Source of the DNA: Volvox africanus
Lineage: Eukaryota; Chlorophyta; Chlorophyceae; Chlamydomonadales; Volvocaceae
Length of the DNA: 64,000 nt
NCBI GenBank assembly: GCA_030268105.1
Contig: BSDZ01000009.1
Span: 2,245,501 to 2,309,500, forward strand
Direction of reading: 5' to 3'
Shown here: positions 12,701 through 24,362 of the stretch, in pieces
Numbering within the stretch: the first letter of the stretch is position 1
Layout: the number at the start of each line of letters is the position of its first letter
The notes under the pieces: generated by a model
Databases searched by the model: none
What the model was told of the DNA's origin: nothing
The model's input: only the letters and a program-made list of their open reading frames with translations
Position numbers and translations under genes: made by a program

Positions 12701-15700
12701 CGCTGCCGCCATCGCCGCCCCCATTGTCGTATCATTCTTCGGACAAGGAGCTTGCGACTTGACGTCAGGATCAGACATCCTAACCATGAATGCATGATAC
12801 TATAACCATCAACGCCACCACGACCATCGCCATCACTATCACCATAACCGGCCGCCGCCGCCGCCATTTGTTCCTCACACCGTGTCGTTGTCGTTGTCAT
12901 TGTCGTTGTCGCTGTCGTTGTTGTCTTGTGCCTTCTCCCAAATCTAAACAAACGACAGGGGTCTATTCCGTCCTCGGAGCTGCGCGCGGCGGTGAGCGCC
13001 TTCAGTCCCGCCGCTGCCGCCGACCTGTATGGCCTCATGGAGCGCTTTCCCTCCTTGGCGCGCCCCAACGCAGAGCTGGTGGGTGCGCACGAGGATAGGG
13101 GCCTTACGCCGCGTGGTGGCGCGGGTTGTAACGGTGCCCGATTGTCTGCATACTGTGCGTTATGTCCCACAATACATCACCCAGCGGCGTTTCATGTAGA
13201 CTTGTGGAATGTAGACACAGTGCAAGTCGGCACCCCTAGAAGCTGATAAAAAACCCAAAGCAAAAATGGGTTTATCACTAACGGGCTTTTCAAGAAGTGA
13301 GTTACTGCCAATTCATCAAACCAATGTGTTCATATCTACTTTGGGCATGGTCTTCTCCTTAGGTGGTGCTGACGGCCGCAGCCGGGAAAGCTGGATCTTG
13401 CATATGTGTCGCGACATAGAACGGTTCCTAGCATGCTTTGTGCTGAGGACGCATATTTTGCGAACGAACAAACGTACGACGGTACGGCACATACTACGTA
13501 CGATTTTCACTACTATATCTAGACATACGGTATACCGTATGTCTATAGTACGTATGCCCCAGCTCAGATTCGTTATGCGACTCGTATAATACGCGTTCAC
13601 CCCATACCGCCCGACCTACCGGTATCCGGCGGGCAGGTCAGCCGGAAGGAGTGTGTGGAGGTGCTGGTGGCATTGGCGCCGAGTCTGGCCCCTCCGGGCA
13701 GCCCCGTGGGCCTTGTGCGGGACAAGGTGGAGATCGCGATCAATGCGCTGCTTGATTCCAAGATCCGGTGAGATCCGAATCAGATACGGTGCATGCCAGG
13801 AGTCCTTACAAAGAGATACGGTGTATTGCAAAAAAAACGTCTTTCAACTACTTCTCCCTGTTGCTTTTGCCGTCACCAAGTACAGTACAGTACACACACA
13901 CATTCATGGGGCTGCGCATGGACACACGTGGACAATGAATGGCATTTTCGTTGCACCAGGGGTACCGCGAAACGCCTTCCCTAGCACCGATCTGCCTGCA
14001 TTCCCTTTAATGCTCCACGACCTCTACATTTTCCCACTCCCTTACCTCTCCAACCTCCTGTACCTCGGGCAATCCTAACTTCCTTTGAGAACCTCGTAAG
14101 AGATGGACGCCGCTCGCATACACCCGTCGCCCCCTTTCCCCCCCGTCCCCGCAGGGAGCCCTTCGGTTACGACTTCTCCCGTTGCTACCTCGGTCCCCGC
14201 GGGTTGCTGCCAGTCTTGGACGCCCTGAGCTTCGACTCGTCCTTCACCCAGCTGAGTCTGGCAAACTGCGGACTGGGATGCAGTGCTGTGGAGGTGCTGG
14301 TGGACTGGCTGCAGGTAGACCGGGAGTGTCCAGAGCTCAGCACAGCTGCTTGAGTCCGATCCCTGTCCTGTCCTGTCCTGTCCTGTCCTGTCCTGTCCTG
14401 TCCTGTCCTGTCCTGTCCTGTCCTGTCCTGTCCTGTCCTGTCCTGTCCTGTCCTGTCCTGTCCTGTCCTGTCCTGTCCTGTCCTGTCCTGTCCTGTCCTG
14501 TCCTGTCCTGTCCTGTCCTGTCCTGTCCTGTCCTGTCCTGTCCTGTCCTGTCCTGTCCTGTCCTGTCCTGTCCTGTCCTGTCCTGTCCTGTCCTGTCCTG
14601 TCCTGTCCTGTCCTGTCCTGTCCTGTCCTGTCCTGTCCTGTCCTGTCCTGCCCTGTCCTGTCCTGTCCTGTCCTGTCCTGTCCTGTCCTGTCCTGTCCTG
14701 TCCTGTCCTGTCCTGTCCTGTCCTGTCCTGTCCTGTCCTGTCCTGTCCTGTCCTGTCCTGTCCTGTCCTGTCCTGTCCGATGCCGACCCCGAGGATTTAC
14801 CATCTTGATGTGTTCGCCTATGAAAGGCGTTATGTATTTGCTGGGTTCAGCGCTTACCACCAGCGTCCAGCATATGTTGCCGTCTGCTGCATAACGTTGT
14901 CTCTGCTGCGTCCCCTCTTCATTCAAGACATGTGTCTCTTTGCTCCCCTCTCCGACTGCCCAACACAGGGCCACCCCAGCCTGACCTCCCTGGACCTCAG
15001 TAACAGCCTCATCGCGGACCGAGGGGGTCTGGCCCTCGTCCGCCTGCTGCAAACCAACCCGGGCATCGTGGAGGTGGGAAAGACCACGGGCGGTCCGGAG
15101 GGTGGGGGTGCACCGGCGTGGACGTATGCAAGCAGCCGTCCTCAATACCACTGGATCCATTTATGGATCCAATCTGTCAAAGGATTTGGTAATCTACCGG
15201 ATTTGTTAGTGTTTGACACCACAGAATTCACGAGACTGTGTCTACAGCCGGTTGTATGAACACGGCGCCAAAGCAAGCAGAGTGAAGTCAGAACTGTGTG
15301 TCACTGCTTGTCCGTGACTGTGTGTGTGCTGAATATACTTATTATTGTGCATATGCATATGCATGTGTGTAGCTTCAAAGGGTGCCGAAGGTTTACCCAC
15401 TCCCCTTCCCCCTTCTAAATTTGTTGATTGGTTTCTTTGTGTGCGCCCGCCCTTACCATCCCTGAACCTCCTCCTCCTCCTTCTCCTCCTCCTCCTCCTC
15501 GGGTCTTCCTTCCCGCTCCCTCGTGTGCGGCAGCTGGGTATTGGCTCCACCCACATCATACCCAGTAGACCCAGTCGCGTCCACCATGATTCACTGGGAC
15601 CTTCACCCTGCGAAGACGGAGCCCCCCTGCTGGAGGCACTGGCGGCCAACCGGGCGGCCAGGAGGTCATCGGCCGCAGAGATTGTGCGGGTGAGCAGCAG

Positions 15701-17801
15701 GAAGGGGAGGATGGTCGGTGGCTGGGCGGAGGCGTTTTAGAGGTTGACGCAACCTGGCCAGACCGGACCAGACGTGTGCAACGCCCGCGACTTCCAGATT
15801 GTAGAAGGTGCTGAGGGCGGAGTTGCCCCTTTCCTCAAGGGACATGAAGGTTTGTGTCCCTGACCCATGATCCGGGGATTACAGCCCACGCGCCGCTGCC
15901 GCGTCTCATATGGGTGAATGTGAATGTACATGCCGCTACACCACACTTCATAGTCGTTCCTCCTCATCCTTGCCGCTCCCATGCTGAATGACCCCCCCTC
16001 GCTCTTCATTTTGTTCTGTTTCTCTCAGGCTCTCCGACAACACGGCCCTGAGCTGCGTGCCATGTGCTACAGCCTACTGGCGCGCGACGGCAGTGTCAGC
16101 AGTAGCAGCAGCAGCCGGCCGGGCAGTCTGCCGCTGCCGCCGGCTGCGGCTGCGGCAGCTGTCCGTTGCGCCACTCCTCCCGGGGGTCCCCCCGACGGCC
16201 GGGTGTCCATGACGGCTCTCCGGGCAGCATTAAGGGAGGTGACCTCAGAATGGGGCTTCACGGCAGATGCTCTGGATGAGGTGGGCTGGGGCCGGCTTCG
16301 TGGGGGACATCGTGTCTATGGCGGTGTGTTTTGACCAACCGAGTCCTGAGAATAATCCAATTTCGATACACGACTGTTTTTCCGATAAAGCAAAGCCCCG
16401 TGTGCGCTGATACCTGGTGATAATGATAAAGATAATGATAATGATGTCAAATCCTGCCGTCGTTAACTCGCGAGCCCTTTGTTTAGAGTCATGACACAAC
16501 AGATGGCTAACGGTATTTTACTTCTGTGAACCCAAAGCGGGTTCAACTGCAATCCAAACTTCTGATCCAAAACATTTTCCCCTAATTGAATCCAAATTGG
16601 ATCCAAAGTGCTAACTAGCCTCCAGGAGGGAAGTAGACCGTTTCCCACCTGCCTGCATCACTGTTAACGGCTGTTTGGCTGCTAACTCTGAACACCTTCC
16701 CCTACGGAAACCCCTCCCCTTAGGTGTTGCACCACGAGCGGCTGCTGGGTACGGCTACTGCGGGCCGTACAGCAGACGACAGCGGGCGGTTGGGAGTCAC
16801 GTACGACGAGCTGATGCAGTTCCTGCGGTCCGAGGACCAGGTGGGTCCGTGGACTTTGACTGGGGTGTGCTGAGGTCGTTAAGTGCGCTGGATGTTCCTG
16901 GACCGGTTGAGAAGCTAGGGTTTGGCAACAGCGTGTGTATACTCAATCCCCTTTACCCCTGCTGCTGCTCTTGCTGCTGCTGTTTCTGCTGCTGCTGCTG
17001 TTTCTGCAAGGTGCCGCTGTGCCCCGCCCGCACCTTCCTCTTTCCCGCTCTGAAACCATTCTGCGGTTTTCTCATCTTGCGCTCTCGCTGCCTGGCTCCT
17101 CTCTCGTCCTCCTCTCCGTCATCGTCCTCGATCCAGGCCCTCCCCGGAAACTATGAGGATATGGGGTGGATACCGTCTTGGGGTTATTAGGGTGCCCCCT
17201 CGGCACATCTAATGTCGGCCTGTTTGCCTGTCTCTGAGACCTGCCCTTTGTGGTTCCTTCTCAGCAGCCCTAAGAAGCCCGTTCCGAACCCCACCCTGAC
17301 CCGCAGGTGGTTCGGGTGGCGCAGGCGTTCCGAAACCACCTTGTAGAAGCGAAACAAATCTTCTTCGCACTTGCTCCAGAGCCCGCCACCGCTTCCAGCA
17401 TATCCGTCGCGGGGGTCGCAGGCCCACGTACGGCATTGTCGACTGTAAGACAGGCCATCGTGGCGGCGGCGTCGCAGCCGGGCAGCGGCTGGGACGTATC
17501 TGAAGGGGACTTCGAGGCGGTTCTGTCCCCGGCGTTCATGCGGGCGCACTGCAGGGCTGCCGCAGCCGGTACGGCACGGCCGCTGGCGCTCGCTAGCGGC
17601 GGCGCCCCCGTCGGACTGCCGGCCGCTCTGCGTCCTGACGGACTGCTCGTGCCCGAATGGTCAGTCGCACCCGCACCCGGCGGCGGCAGCGAAAGCGCGT
17701 TCACTATCACACTACCGATGGCGGCGGCCCTGCATGCCGGCGACATGTTGATAAGCTGGCCAGAACTTGCCAACACTCTGCTTTACTTGTTCAATAGGTA
17801 A
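9798..17801 (+). CDS. Leucine-rich repeat and EF-hand protein
   Basis: Twelve exons in phase encode 817 residues: 9798-9889, 10042-10132, 10624-11132, 11807-12032, 12959-13078, 13637-13767, 14155-14314, 14969-15073, 15534-15689, 16029-16280, 16724-16840 and 17307-17801. Residues 61-150 are a Ser/Pro-rich linker. An EF-hand-like loop spans the exon 4/5 junction (DVSGQGSIPSSEL, with acid or oxygen ligands at positions 1, 3, 5 and 12). Two leucine-rich repeats follow in exons 7-8 (FTQLSLANCGLG; LTSLDLSNSLIADRGG). Exons 10 and 11 hold degenerate EF loops (DGRVSMTALRAAL; DDSGRLGVTYDEL). The function is unknown; a calcium-responsive scaffold, perhaps ciliary, is only a guess. Exon 6 could start earlier, after the AG near 13567, adding in-frame residues. 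The stop TAA overlaps a good splice donor (AG|GTAAAG), so a short alternative tail is possible. A TGTAA lies at 18247-18251. Confidence 0.85.
13521..13544. repeat. 24-bp perfect palindrome with TACGGTATACCGTA core
   Basis: The 24 bases read identically on both strands. It sits in intron 5 of the LRR/EF-hand gene, inside a longer imperfect palindrome starting at TACTATA. The same 14-base core occurs at 30426-30439. Confidence 0.85.
14361..14775. repeat. (TCCTG)n minisatellite, about 83 units
   Basis: A pentanucleotide array fills most of intron 7 of the LRR/EF-hand gene. The units are perfect except the first and one internal unit at 14651-14655, both CCCTG. The five-base period leaves all frames open, giving long artificial ORFs on both strands (SCPVL repeats forward, DRTGQ repeats reverse). 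Confidence 0.95.
15466..15500. repeat. (CTC)n/(CTT) pyrimidine microsatellite
   Basis: An imperfect CTC triplet run lies just before exon 9 of the LRR/EF-hand gene and probably forms an extended polypyrimidine tract upstream of the acceptor at 15533. Confidence 0.8.
16958..17008. repeat. (CTG)n microsatellite
   Basis: CTG triplets interrupted by CTT and TTT lie in intron 11 of the LRR/EF-hand gene. Confidence 0.8.
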
Positions 17802-17849
17802 AGAGCACAGCAGCGTTTGGGTGGACTGACACGACATAAATTGCAGGCG

Positions 17850-17979
17850 CTGGGGCTGGGGCTGGGGCTGGGGCTGGGGCTGGGGCTGGAGTTGGGGCTG
17901 GAGTTGGGGCTGGAGTTGGGGCTGGAGTTAGGGCTGGAGTTGGGGCTGGGGCTGGGGCTGGGGCTGGAGCTGGGGCTTG
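17850..17979. repeat. (GGGGCT)n hexamer repeat with GGAGTT variants
   Basis: The GGGGCT hexamer is repeated about 20 times, with an internal block alternating GGGGCT and GGAGTT. It begins 48 bases after the LRR/EF-hand stop codon, so it is most likely in the 3' UTR. The G runs could form quadruplexes in the transcript. Confidence 0.9.
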
Positions 17980-18460
17980 GTACTGGTACTGGTGGTGGTG
18001 GCCGTGTTAGTGGCAGTGGCGATGATGACGGGTGAACTCCCTGAGGTTACATCGTATCATGAATATGATGCTAAAATGGGGCGGTTTTAGGCGTTTACCC
18101 GCATGAGGTGCAGTGGTCAGTTACGGGTGAGATGGGGAGGGGATATGTGGCGAGGGCATGGCTAACCCGGGGAGGATGTGAGTGATGGAGAGAGCTCCCA
18201 GCAACCTCTGTTTGGAGATCCCAGAGAGACGAGGCCAGTAGTGTCATGTAAGGCCCGTAAGGCCCAGGAGGCCCGGTAGGTCCTAGGAATGGATGAGATG
18301 CGGCGTGAGTAGATGCGGACAGGAGACCTCGGGATGTGCGATAAGGCTGGCATAGCTTGACGCGCGATATCATCTGCTAGGGGCGGTGTGCGGGATGGAA
18401 GGAAGCTGGGTACTTGGTACGTACGACACCTAGAACGTAGATACTGCCCCTGGAGTGTAC

Positions 18461-19696
18461 CTTCTGGTGGAGCACCTCATACCCGTACTTTGACATATTA
18501 GGCGCATTGCATCGCACGATGCGGCGCGCCATGTCGTCCTGGTCCAAAACATCAGTGGGGTTGTGGTATTCTGCATCAACGTGTCATGTTTCACGTTTTC
18601 TAGCACAGCACACCGTGCCACCTCACGCAGCCTTTTACCTCACGTCGCGTCGCTTCATAGCGGGCTCGCTTTCCCTGGCATGTGGTCATGCCATGTCCCG
18701 TGGGCTGCACAACGGCTTAGGAACACAGCCACACCCAAGAACTAAGGTCTGTTGGGGTGAAGGGCCTCATCGGATCTGCGCCCTGGCTGTATGCATCTGT
18801 GTGAGTGGGATTGGGAGGCAAATGGAGGGGTGGAACCTCCTCTGCCAGAGGCCCATGTGACCTATACACACGATCATATACAGTAAGCAAGCAAGCTCCG
18901 CGTCCCATGCCTCTGTGGCTGCTTGACTGCGGACCTCCGTTAAGCTCCAGCTCCAGCTCCAGGTGGAGGATCTGGTATCTGGTTGCTGCAGATCTGACTT
19001 TTGTTTGCTGGGTCAGTTAGCAAAACGGTGTGGTTAATTAAACGGACACTGACTCGTCCGGACATCTTGGTCTCGGAGCATTCCGGGCTGTTTTTTCTGT
19101 CTCATGGTCGTGGTTGTACTCCGCATGATGCTTTTGGCCTCCACCATCTCGGGCGTTAGGATCGGCTTGAAAGTGTCGCCTCTGCAGTTCAAGTTACTGC
19201 AGCTTCGCCAGGTCAGGCAGCGATGGGAGCGTGCCCGACATGTGCGATACTGTTGGGAGGAAAACCACGTCTGTGTGATGTGTGTGCGTGGCCCGCACGC
19301 GCGCGCGCGTGTGTGTATTGATTTAGCGGGAACAACGATTAGTTGGAGTGGGGCCACGAGTGAGGCGCAGGGCATGTAGCCGTAACATCCACCACCACCC
19401 TATTTGGAAATCTGGAACCTGGATGCCAAGCAGGCGCCCAGAATCGCCCATCCTTCATCCTCCGCCTGCCTCCCCCCTCCCTCCCCGCTACCTTGTCCCT
19501 TCCTTCCCGCCTACCTTCTAACCGGACACCCGCCTGCGTGTCCGTGTATTTGTGCGCACGCCAACTTCTGAGCCCAATGTACAAATTCAAAACGAAGCCG
19601 GGGCCAGGAGGTGCAACTGGCCCTGATGCCCCGCGATGCAAACGATGTGGAGACGACCGCTCCAACGCTTCGTACCGCAGACTGAGTGTTGCACAT
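18461..19696 (-). CDS. Unresolved multi-exon gene, fragments only
   Basis: Three stretches look coding on this strand. At 18461-18570 an exon with AG and GT borders reads ...DVLDQDDMARRIVRCN...YGYEVLHQK. From 19181 down to about 19060 a frame reads GDTFKPILTPEMVEAKSIM... and remains open. At about 19696-19570 an ATG opens a Ser/Arg/Ala-rich segment (SVGAVVSTSFASRGIRAS) resembling a mitochondrial presequence. I could not join them with agreeing phases, so at least one exon or border is missing. No family is recognised. The region between 17980 and 18460 may be its 3' UTR: a minus-strand TGTAA lies near 18043, which would make it convergent with the LRR/EF-hand gene. Confidence 0.35.
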
Positions 19697-20415
19697 CGCA
19701 CCTCATCGATGTGAACTGGATGTGAGAGACATTGTGAGATCTATTGCAGCGCGCTGCTCGACGAGACCCCTTTTCTGCAACCCTCAAACAAACCCTTAAA
19801 CCTCACGATAAGTACACTGGGACAGAATGAGGGAATACCGTCAGGTTGCCTCATCTTTAACGCCCGCAAAACCACTTCTGCCAACCAACTGAGGAGGACC
19901 ACAAGTATGCTACAATGATTCTGTAATTGCAGACCTGCCGGCAAGTTATAGCTCATAAGGCTGCCCGTACATACGTGTCACATTCAGCAGCTGCCTCTGG
20001 ACTCTGTGACCTCCCTTCTCTGCATACCCCTGCACACATAGCCTCATCTCATACCTACACCGGCACCAGCAATGGCACGGACGGCAGCACTCCCACCAGC
20101 AACCGAAAGGGAACACGTGTGTCAAAAAAGAGGAAGCACACCGCCAGTACCATCATACGCCACCACTGTTCTTGCTACCGTCGCCTCCGCTTAACGTGAC
20201 CACGAAAGGACAGGAGTGATTGCGAAGCGGCTGTGGCAGCGGCACGGGCACACCCCCCATCCACCGCCTCGCCTCCTCCCGTTCGTCGAGCTGCCAGACT
20301 TCCGGTCCGCGACTGTGGCTGCGGCAGTGAGTTCCGTCACCACACCCCACTTCCACTATCACAGTGTCAGTAGCGGACGGCGGTGCTGCCGCTTGTGCAC
20401 AAGGGGGGGATTCCC

Positions 20416-23400
20416 TTAGCGCGATGGGAGCGTGGACACGGCTCCGGGGTCGTGCAGTACGGCGGCGGGGCTAGCACCGTACATTTTGAGTACCGCCTGC
20501 CACTCCGCAATGCTCCGCCACCACTGATTCCCATAATCCCGCAGCAGCTCCTCCCCGGGGGCAATGTCTTGGTGGGCAACCAGCACCGGCAGTGGGGTGC
20601 CTTGAACCAGGATAGGGACCGCCTGCAGCTCAGTGAAAGAGGGAGAAAGCGCGTGTGTGTGTGTGAGAGAGAGAGAGAGAGCTTACGCTTTAAAGTACGG
20701 CTATGTGAGAATAAGATTTTTCAGTTGCAGTGGAAACAGAATGAGTGTTAGTTGTTGTGTATGGAAGGCGGGACTTGAGAAGGGGAGAGTGAGAGGCAGC
20801 CGACTGTTCTTTACATCAATGTCATGAACCTGCACTCCCTCCATTCGCTCTCTCCTTCCGACACCTCAGGGAGTCCATTGCCAAAGAAGATGGCCGAACG
20901 CTGGGATCCATCATTGTGACAGACAGCCGGGCGGTCCCGCATGTTCCAATGTAGCGACGTCCGATGGCTTGACAAGTGATTTGAGAGAAGGTGAAGAGCC
21001 CATAACGCGTGCTTTGGGTCATATGTTCAAAACCGTACCGTGCAGTTGGCACTCCTGCGGGCCGGGCTCCCATCCCCACCAGCTATCTCGCTTTCGGACT
21101 CTCGCCATGGATTGACCCGTGGGTCGTTCACGTACGCCGCCAGGCCGCCGTAGCCCAGCATCTGGAGCTCCAGGGGAGGTAGTCCTGACGGTCGAGAAAA
21201 CGGAAAAAGTGAAGTGATGTGTAGTGAAGTGCGGTGGTCAATCGCGAGTGAGCCTGTTCACCCATAACCTTCGAGGGAATTCCCCCGAATAGGTAAATCC
21301 CCTCGTAAATGTGTACGGAGTACGGGTATGGGAAGGGATAGAAGTAGGAAAAACACTTCTATGACTTTGAGTTAACGGCCATCCAAGCACGCACGCATAC
21401 ACACACAAAGACGGAGAGAGGATGTGTACATGCGTGCGAGAAGAGTGCATGGAACGGAACACTCTTTTATGCCGTGTTTTGAAGACACGTCGATGCTTTC
21501 GAGAATGTGACTTCACTTCTACTTGTCTTGACGTCTCTCCTTCCCCGTGACTTATCCCCGTGCCACTTGGACACCGCACACACAGATCTGTTGCGTCTAG
21601 TGAATATCTGTTTGCATATATTTCATATATCTCATATATCCCATACTAAAATGTTAGGCTCTTCACGTACACAGACATAAAGCTACACACGCACCTGGAC
21701 AAGCAGCCTGTACGTTTCCACATCCCGGGAAGGTCATCCCGAACGCCCCGACTAAGAAGCGCCAGAACAGCTCCTCATCCGCATCCCCCCCTCCGGCGGC
21801 CACTCGCCGCTGCAGCTGCTGCTTCGACGCCTCTGACAACATCTGGTACCCAAGCTCCTTGAATCTATCCAGTTCTTCAGGTTGTTGAGCCTTCACGTAG
21901 CCCGGTATGATGCAAATAACAGTATTGCGGGGGATGTGATGGGTGGCAAACAGACCCGCCTCTCCAGCCTGCTCTGAAACCTGGCGTATTTCCACGTCTT
22001 GCGACTCCACCAGCTCTTCTGGCAGTGGATCTGCGCCAAGCCCCAGCCCTGACCGCAGTCCCAGCTTCTGGTGAAGGTCATCGATAAGTGTCTGTCGCTT
22101 CAAGCCTTCAGCGCCATGAAAGGCAGCTGTCCTGGAATGATAAACCCCTGAAGCTTGCTGCGTGCGGTGTAGCAAGTTGGTATCCGCAGGACCGAGGGTG
22201 CTGGGATGCACAGTACCACTGCTGGCAGCCGATTGGCTGCTGCAGCTGTTGGACCCATCCCAGCTGCTACAGTTACAGGCTGCTGTGCCCGCCACCGCCA
22301 CCGCCACCGCCTCGCTGCTGTTCTCAGGTCCTTCTGATCGTTCCAGCTGATGCTTTCCAACCTCCAACAAAGTTGTTGCGGCCGCAGCAACCGGAGTCAC
22401 CACACCTACCACGTCTTCATTAGCGCAGGGGCCAGCGCCATCTTCCTCTTCCTCTATCTGCAGTGGCAAGAGGATGCGGATGTACTCCTCCGGCATCGCG
22501 GCATTTAGATCCTTTTGCTTGGGCTTCTTCTTCTTCTTATCCTTCTTCTTCTGCTGCTGCTGCGCAAACCAATCAGCCCGCAGCCGCTCCACCCCCAGCT
22601 CAGCTGCAAAGGTCACCCCGCATATCCGGACCTCACCGGGCTGCAGTGGTGGCAGACAGACACCCCTGGGCCCACAGCCATGCAGGTGCCGAATTAACGC
22701 AGGGTCAGGCAGTGTGGCTGGAGGAGTACGCACAGAGACGAGCACATCACCGCCAGCTGGCCGTGCTAATTCCAATGCAGACGGCTTAGGCTGCCCTGCC
22801 TCTTGATCTTCCTCCCGCGTAACCTCTCTTTCCCGCATCCGCTCCTGTCTATCCTCCTGCTCCCTTTTCTGCCTCTTATGCCCCAGGTCAACTTGCTCTG
22901 TCTGTTGCGTTAGCTGCACATGTGATGGCTGTGAAGGCTCCTGCAGTAGCGGATGCGGAGGCTGCAACGAGTGCTGCACCGTGGTAGTGTCTGGAGCCGT
23001 CGGCGGGGTAGTATCTATGACCTGTGCTGCATCCGCTGCCCTGCTGTTCGCCACCATTGCGTCATCCATTCTTATTACGCGAAGGTAGATGACCGCCTCG
23101 GCTCTGTTGGCGGCGACAGCGTGCCCTTGCTGCGCCTGTTCCCAAGGACGACTGCGCTCACCTCCCCTGGACTTCCGCAAACCATCCACCGCTTCTGATT
23201 GTGCCACTGATGTCGATGCCGCCATGCCTGCTGATCTTCCTGGCGACATGCCTGCTGCTGCTGCTGCTGCCGCGATCGCCGCCGCTACGGCCTCTCTTCC
23301 CTTCACTGCCCTCACCTGCATGTAGGACCCTAGCTCGGCTCCTTGTTGTCGCAACCATGCGGCGGTGTTAAGAATCCTCCAGTTCGCCAACTGCCCGTTA

Positions 23401-24362
23401 GAGAGCATGTTCCGAAGCACTGCCCCCTGGGGCCCCGAGCCCATGCAAGTTGTGTCCCGTGGGTCTGGCAACACAGGAATGGTCAGATCGGATTGTTGGG
23501 CAACGTCCCGGCCTAGCATGGCCTCCACAATGGTGGTCTGGACCAGGATTTGGTCACTTTTTAAGCCGGCTTTCGAAAGCTTTACCGACCAGCAGTGACA
23601 ACCTTCCATGGAGGCGTCGGGGACGGATGGTTCCACGAAAGCCCGGCCATCGGGATGGCTGTAAAGCCGCACGATGTCTCCACTCTTGAGGCCTAGGGCC
23701 CGAATGAGGTTTTGTATCCTTTGCACATGCAGACCGTCCCTGACCCGGCTACGGGATACATTTTGTTGCATCTCGCCCCGGAAGGAAAGCTCCTGGGCAC
23801 CGACCTTGCAATACAGGGTCACCGGCTGCGGGCCCTTCCCTCGGAGGACTGCGGCTGCTATTTCCGGGAAAGCCTGCGTGAGGGCTTTCTTGCAGTGGAT
23901 GTAGCCGTGCTTACTGACACGCAGGGAGAAGTAGGCGGGGAGCCGGTGACTCCCGGCACCTGCACTGCCGTGTTCCCGGTTATCACCCTGACCTCCTCCC
24001 CTGTCGCTGGTCAGGGAGGGACCGGAACTCCTGACAGCCGCAGCAGTAATACCAGCAGCAGTAGCAATAGCAGTGGCGTTGTTATTGGCGGGGGCCGTAG
24101 GAGTGGCAACGCAGGAACACAAGGGCGCATCCTCTCCTGCAGTCAGCTGCTGGCTGTGGTGTTGAACGGCGGGAGTGCCACTACCATCTGCCCCAGAGCC
24201 GCACTGCCGATCCACAGCGGCTATCCAGGTCGTAACTTTGGCTCCAATGGCGGTCTGGGACTGCAGCTGACTCCTGGACTGCTTATCGACGCCACCGCCA
24301 TCTGGTAGCCTGAGCTGCCGTCTCTTATAGGTGCGTGGCGGCGGATCAGACTCTTCGTTCAT
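20416..24362 (-). CDS. SET-domain protein with two B3-like N-terminal repeats
   Basis: Four exons (24362-21695, 21184-21039, 20900-20865, 20622-20416) join in phase to 1018 residues. The C-terminal quarter is a SET lysine-methyltransferase-type domain: AGEAGLFATHHIPRNTVICI opens it, then GYGGLAAYVNDPRVNP, ANCT in place of the usual NHSC, and VAHQDIAPGEELLRDYG as the closing motif. It is therefore of the divergent YVND/ANC type; the substrate is unknown and activity is not assured. Residues about 144-245 and 257-355 each resemble a plant B3 DNA-binding fold (SLRVSKHGYIHCKKAL... ending LGLKSGDIVRLYSHPDG); this is a pattern-based inference. A Lys-rich block near residue 600 could be a nuclear signal. 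Long Ala/Gln linkers separate the parts. The ATG at 24362 is the first in the frame. A nuclear, chromatin-bound role is likely. Confidence 0.85.

Noticed and set aside
12601..13170. 189-codon minus-strand ORF
   Set aside because: It overlaps exon 5 of the LRR/EF-hand gene and simple GTC/GTT repeats, with no motif of its own.
14075..15160. 361-codon minus-strand ORF made of DRTGQ repeats
   Set aside because: It is a product of the (TCCTG)n intronic array; the flanking parts are shadows of LRR-gene exons.
15137..15172. GGATCC-containing inverted repeat
   Set aside because: The repeated TGGATCCA is itself a palindrome, so the apparent hairpin is trivial.
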